DNA of 64,000 nucleotides, taken from the NCBI RefSeq assembly GCF_900109665.1, contig NZ_FOAO01000022.1:29061-93060 (forward strand), read 5' to 3'. Positions 53,099 to 61,191 of this stretch are shown piece by piece. The notes under the pieces were generated by a model. The model had not been told where the DNA came from, made no database searches, and worked only from the letters and a program-made list of their open reading frames with translations. The position numbers were made by a program, and so were the translations under genes. Source of the stretch: Blastococcus sp. DSM 46786 (GTDB taxonomy: Bacteria > Actinomycetota > Actinomycetes > Mycobacteriales > Geodermatophilaceae). The number at the start of each line of letters is the position of its first letter. Position 1 is the first letter of the stretch.

Positions 53099-53126
53099 AC
53101 GCTTCGAGCACAGCAGAGAGGGATCG

Positions 53127-53885
53127 ATGGACACCGGGATCCGGTTCGAGCGGGCCGGCGTGGACGGTATCGCCGAGGTCGTCATGGACGCCCCGCCGGT
53201 CAACGCGCTGACCGTCGCCGGCTGGTACGCCGTCGCCGACGCGCTGACCGAGGCCGGGCGTGATCCGGCGACCCGTGCCGTCGTGCTGCGCGCCGAGGGC
53301 CGCGGCTTCAACGCCGGGGTGGACATCAAGGAGGTCCAGGCCAGCCCCGACCACTCGGCGATCATCGGCGCCAACCGCGGCTGCTACGCCGCCTTCGCCG
53401 GGGTCTACGACTGCCCGGTGCCGGTGGTCGCGGCCGTGCACGGCTTCTGCCTCGGCGGCGGGATCGGCCTGGTCGGCAACGCGGACGTGATCGTCGCCTC
53501 CGACGACGCCACCTTCGGCCTGCCCGAGGTCGACCGCGGCGCACTGGGCGCGGCCACGCACCTGTCGCGGCTGGTGCCGCAGCACCTGATGCGGGCCATG
53601 TTCTACACCTCGGCCACCGCGACCGCGGCGCAGCTGCACCACTTCGGCTCCGTCTGGGCCGTCGTCCCCCGCGCCGACCTGCGGGACAAGGCCTTCGAGG
53701 TGGCCGGGCAGATCGCTGCCAAGAACCCCACCGTCATCCGCGCCGCCAAGGAGGCGCTCAACGGCATCGACCTGTGGGACGTCAAGCGCAGCTACCGGTT
53801 CGAGCAGGGTTTCACCTTCGAGCTGAACCTCTCCGGCACCGCCGACGAGGTGCGCGAGGGCTTCGGCTCGGGAGGTGGTCGCTGA
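53127..53885 (+). CDS. echA20: EchA20, ring D-opening crotonase
   Basis: This 252-residue crotonase-fold protein matches EchA20 closely: VVMDAPPVNALTVAGWYAVADAL, RAVVLRAEGRGFNAGVDIKEVQ (oxyanion loop), GANRGCYAAFAGVYDCPVPVVAAVHGFCLGGGIGLVGNADVIVASDDATFGLPEVDRGALGAATHLSRLVPQHLMR split across two motifs, and FEQGFTFELNLSG near the C-terminus. EchA20 hydrolyses the cyclopentanone ring D of HIEC-CoA rather than hydrating a double bond. ATG at 53127 has GAGAGGG upstream. The stop overlaps the fadE30 ATG by one base. Confidence 0.92.
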   Translation: MDTGIRFERAGVDGIAEVVMDAPPVNALTVAGWYAVADALTEAGRDPATRAVVLRAEGRGFNAGVDIKEVQASPDHSAIIGANRGCYAAFAGVYDCPVPVVAAVHGFCLGGGIGLVGNADVIVASDDATFGLPEVDRGALGAATHLSRLVPQHLMRAMFYTSATATAAQLHHFGSVWAVVPRADLRDKAFEVAGQIAAKNPTVIRAAKEALNGIDLWDVKRSYRFEQGFTFELNLSGTADEVREGFGSGGGR

Positions 53886-55015
53886 TGGATCTCACCTGGT
53901 CCCCGGCCGAGGAGGCGTTCCGCGCCGAGGCGCGCGGCTGGCTCGAGGCCAACGTGCCACGCGGACTGCCCTCGGGCGACACCCGCGAGGGCTTCACCGC
54001 CCACCTGGAGTGGGAGAGGAAGCTCTTCGCCGACCGCTGGGCCGTGGTCTCCTGGCCCGAGCGCTACGGCGGGCGCGACGCCTCGCTCTGGGAGTGGCTG
54101 ATCTTCGAGGAGGAGTACTACCGGGCCGGGGCCCCGCAGCGGGTCACCCAGAACGGCATCTTCCTGCTCGCCCCCACCGTGTTCGAGTTCGGCACCGCCG
54201 AGCAGCAGGACGAGATCCTGCCCAGGATGGCCGCGGCCGAGCAGCTGTGGGGTCAGGGCTGGTCCGAGCCCGGCGCCGGCAGCGACCTCGCCGCGATCAG
54301 CAGCCGGGCGGACAAGGTCGACGGCGGCTGGCGGATCAACGGGCAGAAGACGTGGACCACCCGTGGGGCGTTCTGCACCCACCTGTTCGGTCTGTTCCGC
54401 ACCGACCCCGAGGCCTCCCGGCACGCCGGCCTCACCTACCTCCTGGTTCCGCTGGACACCCCCGGCGTCACCGTCCGCGGCTTCGGCCGGCTCGACGGCG
54501 ACGAGGGCTTCGCCGAAGTGTTCTTCGACGACGTCGTCGTGCCCGACTCCGCCGTGCTCGGCGGGGTGGGGCAGGGGTGGTCGGTCGCCATGGCCACCAC
54601 CGGTTCCGAGCGCGGGCTGACGCTGCGCTCCCCGGGGCGGTTCCTGGCCGCGGCCGAGCGGCTGCGGCGGCTGGCGGTCGAGCGGGCCGGCTCGCTGACC
54701 GCCTCGGCCCGCGACGGCGTCGTCGAGGCGCACCTGCGCGCCGAGGCCTACCAGCTGTTCACGCTCGCCCAGGTCACCGACCTCGTCGAGGGCCGCACCC
54801 CCGGCGCCGAGTCCAGCCTGAACAAGCTCTACTGGTCCGAGCTCGACATCGCCCTGCACGAGACGGCCCTGGAGCTGCTCGGGCCCGAGGCCGAGCTCGA
54901 CGGCCCGTGGAGCCGCGGGCACATGTTCAGCCTGTCGGGCCCCATCTACGCCGGCACCAACGAGATCCAGCGCTCGATCGTCGCCGAGCGGCTGCTCGGC
55001 CTGCCGCGGAGGTGA
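53885..55015 (+). CDS. fadE30: Acyl-CoA dehydrogenase FadE30
   Basis: This 376-residue acyl-CoA dehydrogenase has AEEAFRAEARGWLEANVP at the N-terminus, WSEPGAGSDLAAISSRADKVDGGWRINGQKTWTTRGAF (FAD/substrate middle domain), DGDEGFAEVFFDDVVVPDSAVLGGVGQGW and PIYAGTNEIQRSIVAERLLGLPRR. In mycobacteria FadE30 oxidises 5OH-HIP-CoA (the acyl side chain of the steroid fragment). The usual Glu in the YEGT-type position is Ala (YAGTNEIQ), so the base must be elsewhere, as in several FadE proteins. ATG overlaps echA20 stop. Confidence 0.85.
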   Translation: MDLTWSPAEEAFRAEARGWLEANVPRGLPSGDTREGFTAHLEWERKLFADRWAVVSWPERYGGRDASLWEWLIFEEEYYRAGAPQRVTQNGIFLLAPTVFEFGTAEQQDEILPRMAAAEQLWGQGWSEPGAGSDLAAISSRADKVDGGWRINGQKTWTTRGAFCTHLFGLFRTDPEASRHAGLTYLLVPLDTPGVTVRGFGRLDGDEGFAEVFFDDVVVPDSAVLGGVGQGWSVAMATTGSERGLTLRSPGRFLAAAERLRRLAVERAGSLTASARDGVVEAHLRAEAYQLFTLAQVTDLVEGRTPGAESSLNKLYWSELDIALHETALELLGPEAELDGPWSRGHMFSLSGPIYAGTNEIQRSIVAERLLGLPRR

Positions 55016-55019
55016 CCGC

Positions 55020-56060
55020 ATGAGATTCGCACCGACTGCGCAGCAGGTGGAGCTCGCCACCGCCGTCCGCGAGCTGCTCGCCGACGCCTGCCCGCCGGAG
55101 ACCGTCCGCGCCGCCTGGGGGTCCGAGGGCGAGAAGGCCCGTGTGGACCTGTGGCGGCAGCTGGCTGACCTCGGCCTGCTCGGCGCCGTGCTGCCCGAGG
55201 CCGACGGCGGCCTCGGGCTCACGGAGGTCGATCTCGTGCCGCTGATGGTCGAGGTGGGTCGCGCGGCGGTCCCGCTGCCGGTTGCCGAGACCGTCGCGGT
55301 GCTCGTCCCGCTGCTGGCCGGACGACCCGGCGACGGCGACGACCTCACCGGCCTGGTCACCGGGAACCTGGTGGGCACCGCCGAGCTGGCCGGCTCGGGC
55401 GTGCTGCCCTGGGCCGGCTGCAGCGACCGGGCGTTGGTCCGCTCCGGCAGCGAGCTGCGGCTGGTCGACCTCACCGGCGTCCCGCTGGAGCTGGTGACCA
55501 CGGTCGATGGCAGCCGGGCTGCCGCCCGCACGCCGCAGCTGCCGGGAACGCTCCTCAGCACCGACCCGGCAGATCTCGAGCGCGCCTGGCTGCGCGGCGC
55601 TCTGGCCACCGCCGCCCAACTGGTCGGCCTGGTGCACCGGCAGCTGGACCTGGCCGTCGCCCACGCTGCGGCCCGCAAGCAGTTCGGTGTGCCGATCGGC
55701 AGCCAGCAGGCGGTCAAGCACATGCTGGCCGACGTCCTGCTCGACGTCCGCTTCGCGCTGCCGGTCGTGCAGCGGGCCGCGGTGTCGCTCGCCGCCGGCG
55801 CACCGGAGGCCCGGGCGCACGTCGCCGCGGCGAAGGCGATGGCCTCGCGGGCCGCCGACCGCGCCGCCCGCACCACCATCCAGGCGCACGGCGCCATCGG
55901 CTACACCGTCGAGTACGACCTGCACCTCTACGTCAAGCGCGCGTGGGCGCTCGCCGACACCTGGGGGAGCGAGACGCACTCCCGGGCCGTCGTCGCCGAC
56001 TCGCTCGGCCTGCCGCCCGCCGTCGACCCGTCCGTCCTGCCGTGGGAGGCCGCCCGATGA
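55020..56060 (+). CDS. Acyl-CoA dehydrogenase, small steroid-cluster subunit (FadE33-like)
   Basis: This 346-residue protein is an acyl-CoA dehydrogenase lacking part of the middle domain. N-terminus: TAQQVELATAVRELLADACPPETVRAAWG; then LGAVLPEADGGLGLTEVDLVPLMVEVGRAAVPLPVAET; C-terminal: RKQFGVPIGSQQAVKHMLADVLLDVRFALP and QAHGAIGYTVEYDLHLYVKRAWALADTW. Small subunits of this type pair with a bigger FadE to form a heteromer. I do not claim which of FadE31, FadE32 or FadE33 it corresponds to; FadE33 is a best guess. It follows fadE30 by 4 bp and overlaps the next gene. Confidence 0.75.
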   Translation: MRFAPTAQQVELATAVRELLADACPPETVRAAWGSEGEKARVDLWRQLADLGLLGAVLPEADGGLGLTEVDLVPLMVEVGRAAVPLPVAETVAVLVPLLAGRPGDGDDLTGLVTGNLVGTAELAGSGVLPWAGCSDRALVRSGSELRLVDLTGVPLELVTTVDGSRAAARTPQLPGTLLSTDPADLERAWLRGALATAAQLVGLVHRQLDLAVAHAAARKQFGVPIGSQQAVKHMLADVLLDVRFALPVVQRAAVSLAAGAPEARAHVAAAKAMASRAADRAARTTIQAHGAIGYTVEYDLHLYVKRAWALADTWGSETHSRAVVADSLGLPPAVDPSVLPWEAAR

Positions 56061-56929
56061 CCGAGACCGCTGCGCCGCCCGTCCTCTACGAGGTCGACGG
56101 CCCCATCGCCTACGTGACGCTCAACCGGCCCGAGTACCGCAACGCGCAGAACTCGGCGATGACCTATGCGCTGGACCGGGCGTTCTACGACGCCGCGGCC
56201 GACGACGAGGTGAAGGTCGTGGTGCTGCGGGCGGCCGGCAAGCACTTCAGCGCCGGGCACGACATCGGCACCCCGGGCCGCGACGTCGACACCTCGTTCG
56301 ACCGCAGGGCCGGGCTGTGGTGGGACCACGTCGGCAAGTCCGGCGCAGAGCTGCGGTACGCCCGCGAGTCCGAGGTCTACCTGGGCATGTGCCGCCGCTG
56401 GCGGGAGCTGCCCAAGCCGGTGATCGCCCAGGTGCAGGGCGCGTGCATCGCCGGCGGCCTCATGCTCGCCTGGATCTGCGACTTCATCGTCGCCTCCGAC
56501 GACGCCTTCTTCGCCGACCCGGTCGTGCGCATGGGCATCCCCGGCGTCGAGTACTTCGCCCACCCGTGGGCCATGGGCACCCGCCAGGCCAAGGAGTTCC
56601 TCTACCTGGGTGAGCGGATCGACGCCGAGCGCGCCCGCGAGTGGGGGATGGTGAACCGGGTCGTGCCCCGCGACCGGCTCGACGCCGAGGTCGCCGACCT
56701 GGCCGGCCGGATCGCGACCATGCCGCGGCTCGGGCTCGCGCTCACCAAGAAGGCGATCAACCAGGCCGAGGACCTGATGGGCCAGCACGCCGGGATGGAC
56801 TCCGTCTTCGGGCTGCACCACGTCGCCCACGCCCACAACGCCGAGGTCGGCGCGGACTCCCTCGGCGGGCACGACGCCCGCTCGATGCGCGACGCCCGCC
56901 GTGCGACCGAGACCGAGGAGAGCAAGTGA
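56057..56929 (+). CDS. Enoyl-CoA hydratase/isomerase (crotonase)
   Basis: This 290-residue crotonase has YVTLNRPEYRNAQNSAMTYALDRAFYDA, VVVLRAAGKHFSAGHDIGTPGR (oxyanion loop), PKPVIAQVQGACIAGGLMLAWICDFIVASDDAFFADPVVRMGIPGVEYFAHPW, and ERAREWGMVNRVVPRD. Length and the DIG loop resemble actinobacterial EchA-type hydratases for beta-oxidation of bulky acyl-CoA. Its position between steroid fadE genes suggests hydration of an intermediate made by them. It is not one of the usual KstR2 core genes I remember. ATG overlaps the previous stop; its stop overlaps the next gene. Confidence 0.85.
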   Translation: MTETAAPPVLYEVDGPIAYVTLNRPEYRNAQNSAMTYALDRAFYDAAADDEVKVVVLRAAGKHFSAGHDIGTPGRDVDTSFDRRAGLWWDHVGKSGAELRYARESEVYLGMCRRWRELPKPVIAQVQGACIAGGLMLAWICDFIVASDDAFFADPVVRMGIPGVEYFAHPWAMGTRQAKEFLYLGERIDAERAREWGMVNRVVPRDRLDAEVADLAGRIATMPRLGLALTKKAINQAEDLMGQHAGMDSVFGLHHVAHAHNAEVGADSLGGHDARSMRDARRATETEESK

Positions 56930-57789
56930 GTGCCCGCTCCGTCATCGTCACCGGCGCCGGCCAGGGCCTGGGCCGGGCGCACGCCCTGGCGCTCGGCGCC
57001 GCCGGCTTCGACGTCGTCGTCAACGACGTGGGCGCGGCCGCCGAGGTTGTTGCCCAGGAGGTCCGCGACGCCGGCGGCAGCGCGGTGGCGCACGCCTGCG
57101 ACGTCGCCGACTGGGACGCCGCGGAGGGGCTGATCGCCGCCGCGGTCGACGCCTTCGGGCGGCTGGACGCGCTGGTGAACAACGCCGGCATCGTCCGCGA
57201 CCGGATGCTCGTCGGGATGAGCGAGCGCGAGTGGGACGACGTGCTCCGCGTCGACCTCAAGGGCCATTTCTGCCCGCTCCGGCACGCCGCCGCGTACTGG
57301 CGCGAGCGGTCCAAGACCGGCGAGCAGGTCGAGGCGCGGATCGTGAACACCAGCTCCGGCGCCGGGCTCATGGGCAGCGTCGGCCAGGGCAACTACGCCG
57401 CGGCCAAGGCCGGCGTCGTCGCCATGACCCAGGTCGCCGCCGTCGAACTGGCCCGCTACGGCGTGACGGTCAACGCGCTGGCCCCGGCCGCGCGCACGCC
57501 GATGACCGAAGCCGTCTTCGCGCAGACCATGGCCCGGCCGGAGGAGGGCTTCGACGCCATGGATCCGGCCAACGTCTCGCCGTTGGTCGTCTGGCTGGCA
57601 TCGGCCGAGTCCGGCTTCGTCACCGGTCAGGTGTTCGAGGTCGAGGCCGACCGGGTCGGCATCTGCGACGGCTGGCGGTTCGGTCCGCGCCGCGAGGCCG
57701 GCCGGCGGTGGCGCGCGGAGGAGCTGGGGGCCGTCGTCAAGGACCTGCTGGCCGAGGCGGTGCCGCCCACCCCGGTCTACGGCGCATGA
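56926..57789 (+). CDS. SDR of the steroid cluster (Rv3548c-like)
   Basis: This 287-residue SDR has SVIVTGAGQGLGRAHALALGAAGFDVVVNDVGA (NAD-binding), NNAGIVRDRMLVGMSEREWDDVLRVDLKGHF, NTSSGAGLMGSVGQGNYAAAKAGVVAMTQVAA (catalytic Ser, Tyr, Lys) and a C-terminal extension GICDGWRFGPRREAGRRW. It resembles 3-hydroxyacyl-CoA dehydrogenases of the multifunctional-enzyme type-2 kind and the SDR genes of the mycobacterial HIP cluster. GTG 56926 overlaps the previous stop by four bases (GTGA) and its own stop overlaps the next gene (ATGA). The likely step is oxidation of a 3-hydroxyacyl-CoA following the crotonase. Confidence 0.82.
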   Translation: MSARSVIVTGAGQGLGRAHALALGAAGFDVVVNDVGAAAEVVAQEVRDAGGSAVAHACDVADWDAAEGLIAAAVDAFGRLDALVNNAGIVRDRMLVGMSEREWDDVLRVDLKGHFCPLRHAAAYWRERSKTGEQVEARIVNTSSGAGLMGSVGQGNYAAAKAGVVAMTQVAAVELARYGVTVNALAPAARTPMTEAVFAQTMARPEEGFDAMDPANVSPLVVWLASAESGFVTGQVFEVEADRVGICDGWRFGPRREAGRRWRAEELGAVVKDLLAEAVPPTPVYGA

Positions 57790-58952
57790 CCGCGGCGGAG
57801 GCCGCCTTCCGTGCGGAGATCCGGGACTGGCTGGAGACCGAGCTGTCCGGTGACTTCGCCGCCTTGCGCGGCAGCGGCGGGCCGGGACGCGAGCACGAGG
57901 ACCTCGAGGAGCGGGCCGCCTGGGAACGGCGGCTCGGCGAGGCCGGCTGGATCGGCGTCGGCTGGCCGGACAGCCGGTACGGCAAGGCGCTGGACCTGCA
58001 GCAGCAGGTGGTCTTCCACGAGGAGTACGCCCGTGCGGCGGCACCCGGGCGGCTCGGGCACATCGGTGAGCAGCTGCTGGTGCCCACGCTGCTGGCGCAC
58101 GGCACGGAGGAGCAGAAGGCCCGTTTCGTCCCCGGTGTCGCCTCGGGTGAGGTGATGTGGTGCCAGGGCTACTCCGAGCCCGACGCCGGCTCCGACCTGG
58201 CGAACGTGGGCACCCGGGCGGTGCTCGACGGCGATCGGTGGGTGGTCACCGGGCAGAAGATCTGGACGTCGCTCGCGCACATCGCCGACTGGTGCTTCGT
58301 CATCGCCCGCACCGAACCCGGGTCGCAGCGGCACGCGGGGCTGTCCTTCCTGCTCGTGCCCATGGACCAGCCCGGTGTCACGGTGCGCCCGATCGTGCAG
58401 CTCACCGGCACCTCGGAGTTCAACGAGGTGTTCTTCGACGACGCGGTCGCGGCCGCGGGTGACGTGGTGGGGGAGGCCGGCGCGGGCTGGCGGGTGGCGA
58501 TGAGCCTGCTCGGCTTCGAGCGCGGCGTCTCGACCCTCGGCCAGCAGATCGGCTTCACCCGCGAGCTCGAGGCGATCACCGTCCGGGCGCGGGAGAACGG
58601 CGCGGCCGACGACCCCGTGCTCGCCGACCGGATCGTCTCGGCGTGGGTCGACCTGCAGGTCATGCGGCACACCGCGCTGCGCACTCTCGGCGGGGACGCC
58701 GCACGCGAGGCGCCGTGGGCGGCCAACGTCTCCAAGCTGTTGTGGGCCAACTGGCACCGCCGGCTCGGCGAACTCGCGATGGCGGTGGAGGGACCGGCCG
58801 CCGTCGTCACGTCCGGGTTGCCGTACGAGCTCACCGACGACCAGCGGCTCTACCTGTTCACCCGGGCCGACACCATCTACGGCGGCTCGAACGAGGTGCA
58901 GCGCAACGTCCTGGCCGAGCGCCACCTCGGCCTGCCCCGCGACCGTGCCTGA
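57786..58952 (+). CDS. Acyl-CoA dehydrogenase, large steroid-cluster subunit (FadE31-like)
   Basis: This 388-residue acyl-CoA dehydrogenase has ERRLGEAGWIGVGWPDSRYGKALDLQQQVVFHEEYARA, VMWCQGYSEPDAGSDLANVGTRAV, VTGQKIWTSLAHIADWCFVIARTEPGSQ, LTGTSEFNEVFFDDAVA and TIYGGSNEVQRNVLAERHLGLPR. It has the size and motifs of large FadE subunits and is followed after 13 bp by a smaller FadE, so a heterotetramer is likely. Assigning FadE31 rather than another member is a guess. Electrons should go through FAD to ETF. Confidence 0.82.
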   Translation: MTAAEAAFRAEIRDWLETELSGDFAALRGSGGPGREHEDLEERAAWERRLGEAGWIGVGWPDSRYGKALDLQQQVVFHEEYARAAAPGRLGHIGEQLLVPTLLAHGTEEQKARFVPGVASGEVMWCQGYSEPDAGSDLANVGTRAVLDGDRWVVTGQKIWTSLAHIADWCFVIARTEPGSQRHAGLSFLLVPMDQPGVTVRPIVQLTGTSEFNEVFFDDAVAAAGDVVGEAGAGWRVAMSLLGFERGVSTLGQQIGFTRELEAITVRARENGAADDPVLADRIVSAWVDLQVMRHTALRTLGGDAAREAPWAANVSKLLWANWHRRLGELAMAVEGPAAVVTSGLPYELTDDQRLYLFTRADTIYGGSNEVQRNVLAERHLGLPRDRA

Positions 58953-58965
58953 GGAGGTGCGACCG

Positions 58966-60051
58966 ATGGACCTCACCCTCACCGAGGAGCAGCGGGACCT
59001 GCGCGACGCGGTCCGCTCGCTGCTGACCAAGCAGGCCGACTCCGCGGCGGTCCGCGCGGCCATGGCCTCGCCCACCGGCCGGGACGAGCCGCTGTGGCGG
59101 CAGCTGACCGGCGAGCTCGGGCTGACCGGGCTGTCAGTACCCGAGGCGTCCGGCGGCGCGGGCGCGACCTTCGCCGAGGTCGCCGTCGTGCTCGAGGAGG
59201 CCGGGGCCGCGCTGCTGCCGGGGCCCTATGCCTCCACCGTCGTCGTCGCCGAGGTGCTGACGCGGTTCGGCCGCACCGATCTGCTCCCTGCGTTGGGGGA
59301 CGGCGCGGTGGGCGCGCTGGCGCAGCGCGAGCCCGGTGACCGGTCGTGGCCGCCGCGCGTCGGCTGCGTGGGGTCGAGAAATGCTTGCAGCTGGTTGCTC
59401 ACCGGGGTCCAAGCGGCGGTCGTCGACGGCGGGGCCGCCGATCTTCTCCTGGTGGCCGCGGTGGACGGTGGGGCGGAGACGCTGTTCGCCGTCGCCGGGA
59501 ACGCCGCCGGGTTGAGCCGCGCGGCCGTTCCGCTGATGGACCAGACGCGTCGGGCCGCGGACCTGCGGTTCGAGCGCGTGCCCGCTGTACGGGTGGGCGG
59601 CCCCGACGCCGTGGCGTTCGCACGGGACGTGGCTGCGGTCGCCGCGGCTTGCGAGGCGGTGGGCACGGCCCGGCGGGCGCTCGAGCGCACCGTCGAGCAC
59701 CTGCGCGCCCGCACGCAGTTCGGCCGGCCGCTGGGCTCCTTCCAGGCGTTGCGGCACCGGGCAGCGGACCTGTTCACCACCGTGGAGGCCGCCGCGTCGA
59801 CCGCCCGCTACGCCGCCTGCGTGGTGGCCACGGCGCCGGACGAGCTCCCGGTGGTGGCACCGCTGGCGAAGCTGGTCTGCGCGCAGGCGCTCACCGACGT
59901 CGCCGCCGAGGCCGTCCAGCTGCACGGGGGCATCGCGATCACCTGGGAGCACGACGCGCACCTGTGGTTCAAGCGGGCCGCGCACGTGCAGCACACCGGC
60001 GGTTCACCGGAGCAGCTGCGCCGCCAGTTGGCCCCCGCCGCGGGACTCTAG
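58966..60051 (+). CDS. Acyl-CoA dehydrogenase, small steroid-cluster subunit (FadE32-like)
   Basis: This 361-residue protein is a diverged acyl-CoA dehydrogenase: TEEQRDLRDAVRSLLTKQADSAAVRAAMASPTG, LGLTGLSVPEASGGAGATFAEVAVVLEEAGAALLPGPYAST, then RARTQFGRPLGSFQALRHRAADLFTTVEAAASTARYAACV and EAVQLHGGIAITWEHDAHLWFKRA. It lacks the FAD-binding residues present in larger members, as in small subunits. ATG at 58966 with GAGGAGG upstream. It ends the plus-strand steroid operon, after which a hairpin lies before the convergent LLM gene. Confidence 0.8.
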   Translation: MDLTLTEEQRDLRDAVRSLLTKQADSAAVRAAMASPTGRDEPLWRQLTGELGLTGLSVPEASGGAGATFAEVAVVLEEAGAALLPGPYASTVVVAEVLTRFGRTDLLPALGDGAVGALAQREPGDRSWPPRVGCVGSRNACSWLLTGVQAAVVDGGAADLLLVAAVDGGAETLFAVAGNAAGLSRAAVPLMDQTRRAADLRFERVPAVRVGGPDAVAFARDVAAVAAACEAVGTARRALERTVEHLRARTQFGRPLGSFQALRHRAADLFTTVEAAASTARYAACVVATAPDELPVVAPLAKLVCAQALTDVAAEAVQLHGGIAITWEHDAHLWFKRAAHVQHTGGSPEQLRRQLAPAAGL

Positions 60052-60072
60052 CTCCGGAGGGTGGGCCGGAGC
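60051..60072. terminator. Short hairpin at the end of the steroid operon
   Basis: GCTCCGG (60051-60057) pairs with CCGGAGC (60066-60072), loop of 8, beginning at the stop codon of the last fadE gene and 7 bp from the stop of the convergent LLM gene. A weak bidirectional terminator candidate. Confidence 0.45.
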
Positions 60073-60078
60073 CGACCG

Positions 60079-61152
60079 TCAGCCGGGCGGAAGGGCCGGC
60101 GGGTCGGCCTGCGCGAACCCGACGGAAACCGCCGGAACGGCGCGGACCGCCTCGAGCATCGAGGCGAACCGGTCGTCGGCGGTGGTGTCGGCCGGGGTGG
60201 CGATGGACAGCTCGTCGCACAGCCCGCCGTACCAGTCGCCGATCACCGCCGGGAAATCGTCGTAGGTGGCGACGGGCACGATCCCGCCGAGGACGTCGTC
60301 GGGCAGGGCGGCCGGCAACTCGTCCCATCGCTGATCGCGGACGAGCTGGGTGAGACGCACGCCCAGCTCCTCGTGCCCGAGCAGGGCGAGCGTGGGGAGG
60401 TAGGCGGGCGTGGAGTACAGGAAGGCCATCTCGCGCCGGGCATCGGCGAGGGCGTCGTGCAGCGACCGTGCGTCCGGTGCACTGATGGCCTTGGCGCCGA
60501 CGACGAGCACCGGGCGGGATGCCCGCTGTGCCGCGGCCGCCCCCGCGGCCAACCACGGCAGCACCGATCCGCGCAGGAAACGCGGGTGGGAGTTGGTCGG
60601 GTGCGTCACGAGGCCGTCGGCCTCGGCGCCGGCGAGCTCGCACATGAGCCGGTTCACCCCACCGGTGAAGATGTCCGGCTCCGGCACGTCCAGCGGGCCG
60701 GGGTTGAAGTAGGGCTGCAGCCGGTCGAAGTGGTAGTGGGTGCCCTCGTACCGCAGCGGCCCCCCGCGGGTGAACGCCGCGAAGATGGCCCGCAGCGCGC
60801 GCACGTAGTCGGTCAGCTGCGCGGCGGGGTCCGACCACGGCATCGAGAACCGGCCGACGATGTTGCCCCGCACCTGCGTGGCCAGCCCGAGCTGGAAGCG
60901 CCCGCCGGAGAACCGGGCGAGGTCCCAGGCGGCGTAGGCGACCACCATCGGGCTGCGGGGGAAGGCCAGGGTCATGCTGGTCCGGACCCGGATCCACGAG
61001 CTGTGCTCCAGCGCGAGCAGGGCCACCGACAGGGAGTCGTGCACCGTCTCTGGCACGTGCACCGTGTCGAAGCCCAGGCGCTCCACCCGGCGCACCGCCG
61101 CGGGTACGTCGCTCAGCGGCGTGTCCGGCGGGAGGGTGGTGGCCAGCAGCAC
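60079..61152 (-). CDS. LLM-class (F420-dependent type) oxidoreductase
   Basis: This 357-residue protein is a luciferase-like oxidoreductase. It begins LLATTLPPDTPLSDVPAAVRRVERLGFDTVHVPETVHDSL, followed by WIRVRTSMTLAFPRSPMVVAYAAWDLARFSGGRFQLGLATQVRGNIVGRFSMPW, and TGGVNRLMCELAGAEADGLVTHPTNS. The length and pattern are those of F420-dependent members seen near actinobacterial beta-oxidation genes, so F420 is a more likely cofactor than FMN. GTG at 61150-61152 is the start. It follows fadA6 by 39 bp on the same strand. Its role in steroid catabolism is not established. Confidence 0.78.
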   Translation of the reverse strand: MLLATTLPPDTPLSDVPAAVRRVERLGFDTVHVPETVHDSLSVALLALEHSSWIRVRTSMTLAFPRSPMVVAYAAWDLARFSGGRFQLGLATQVRGNIVGRFSMPWSDPAAQLTDYVRALRAIFAAFTRGGPLRYEGTHYHFDRLQPYFNPGPLDVPEPDIFTGGVNRLMCELAGAEADGLVTHPTNSHPRFLRGSVLPWLAAGAAAAQRASRPVLVVGAKAISAPDARSLHDALADARREMAFLYSTPAYLPTLALLGHEELGVRLTQLVRDQRWDELPAALPDDVLGGIVPVATYDDFPAVIGDWYGGLCDELSIATPADTTADDRFASMLEAVRAVPAVSVGFAQADPPALPPG

Positions 61153-61191
61153 CGGTCAGCCTCGACGTCGTCCCGACATCGCCGTGCCGGC

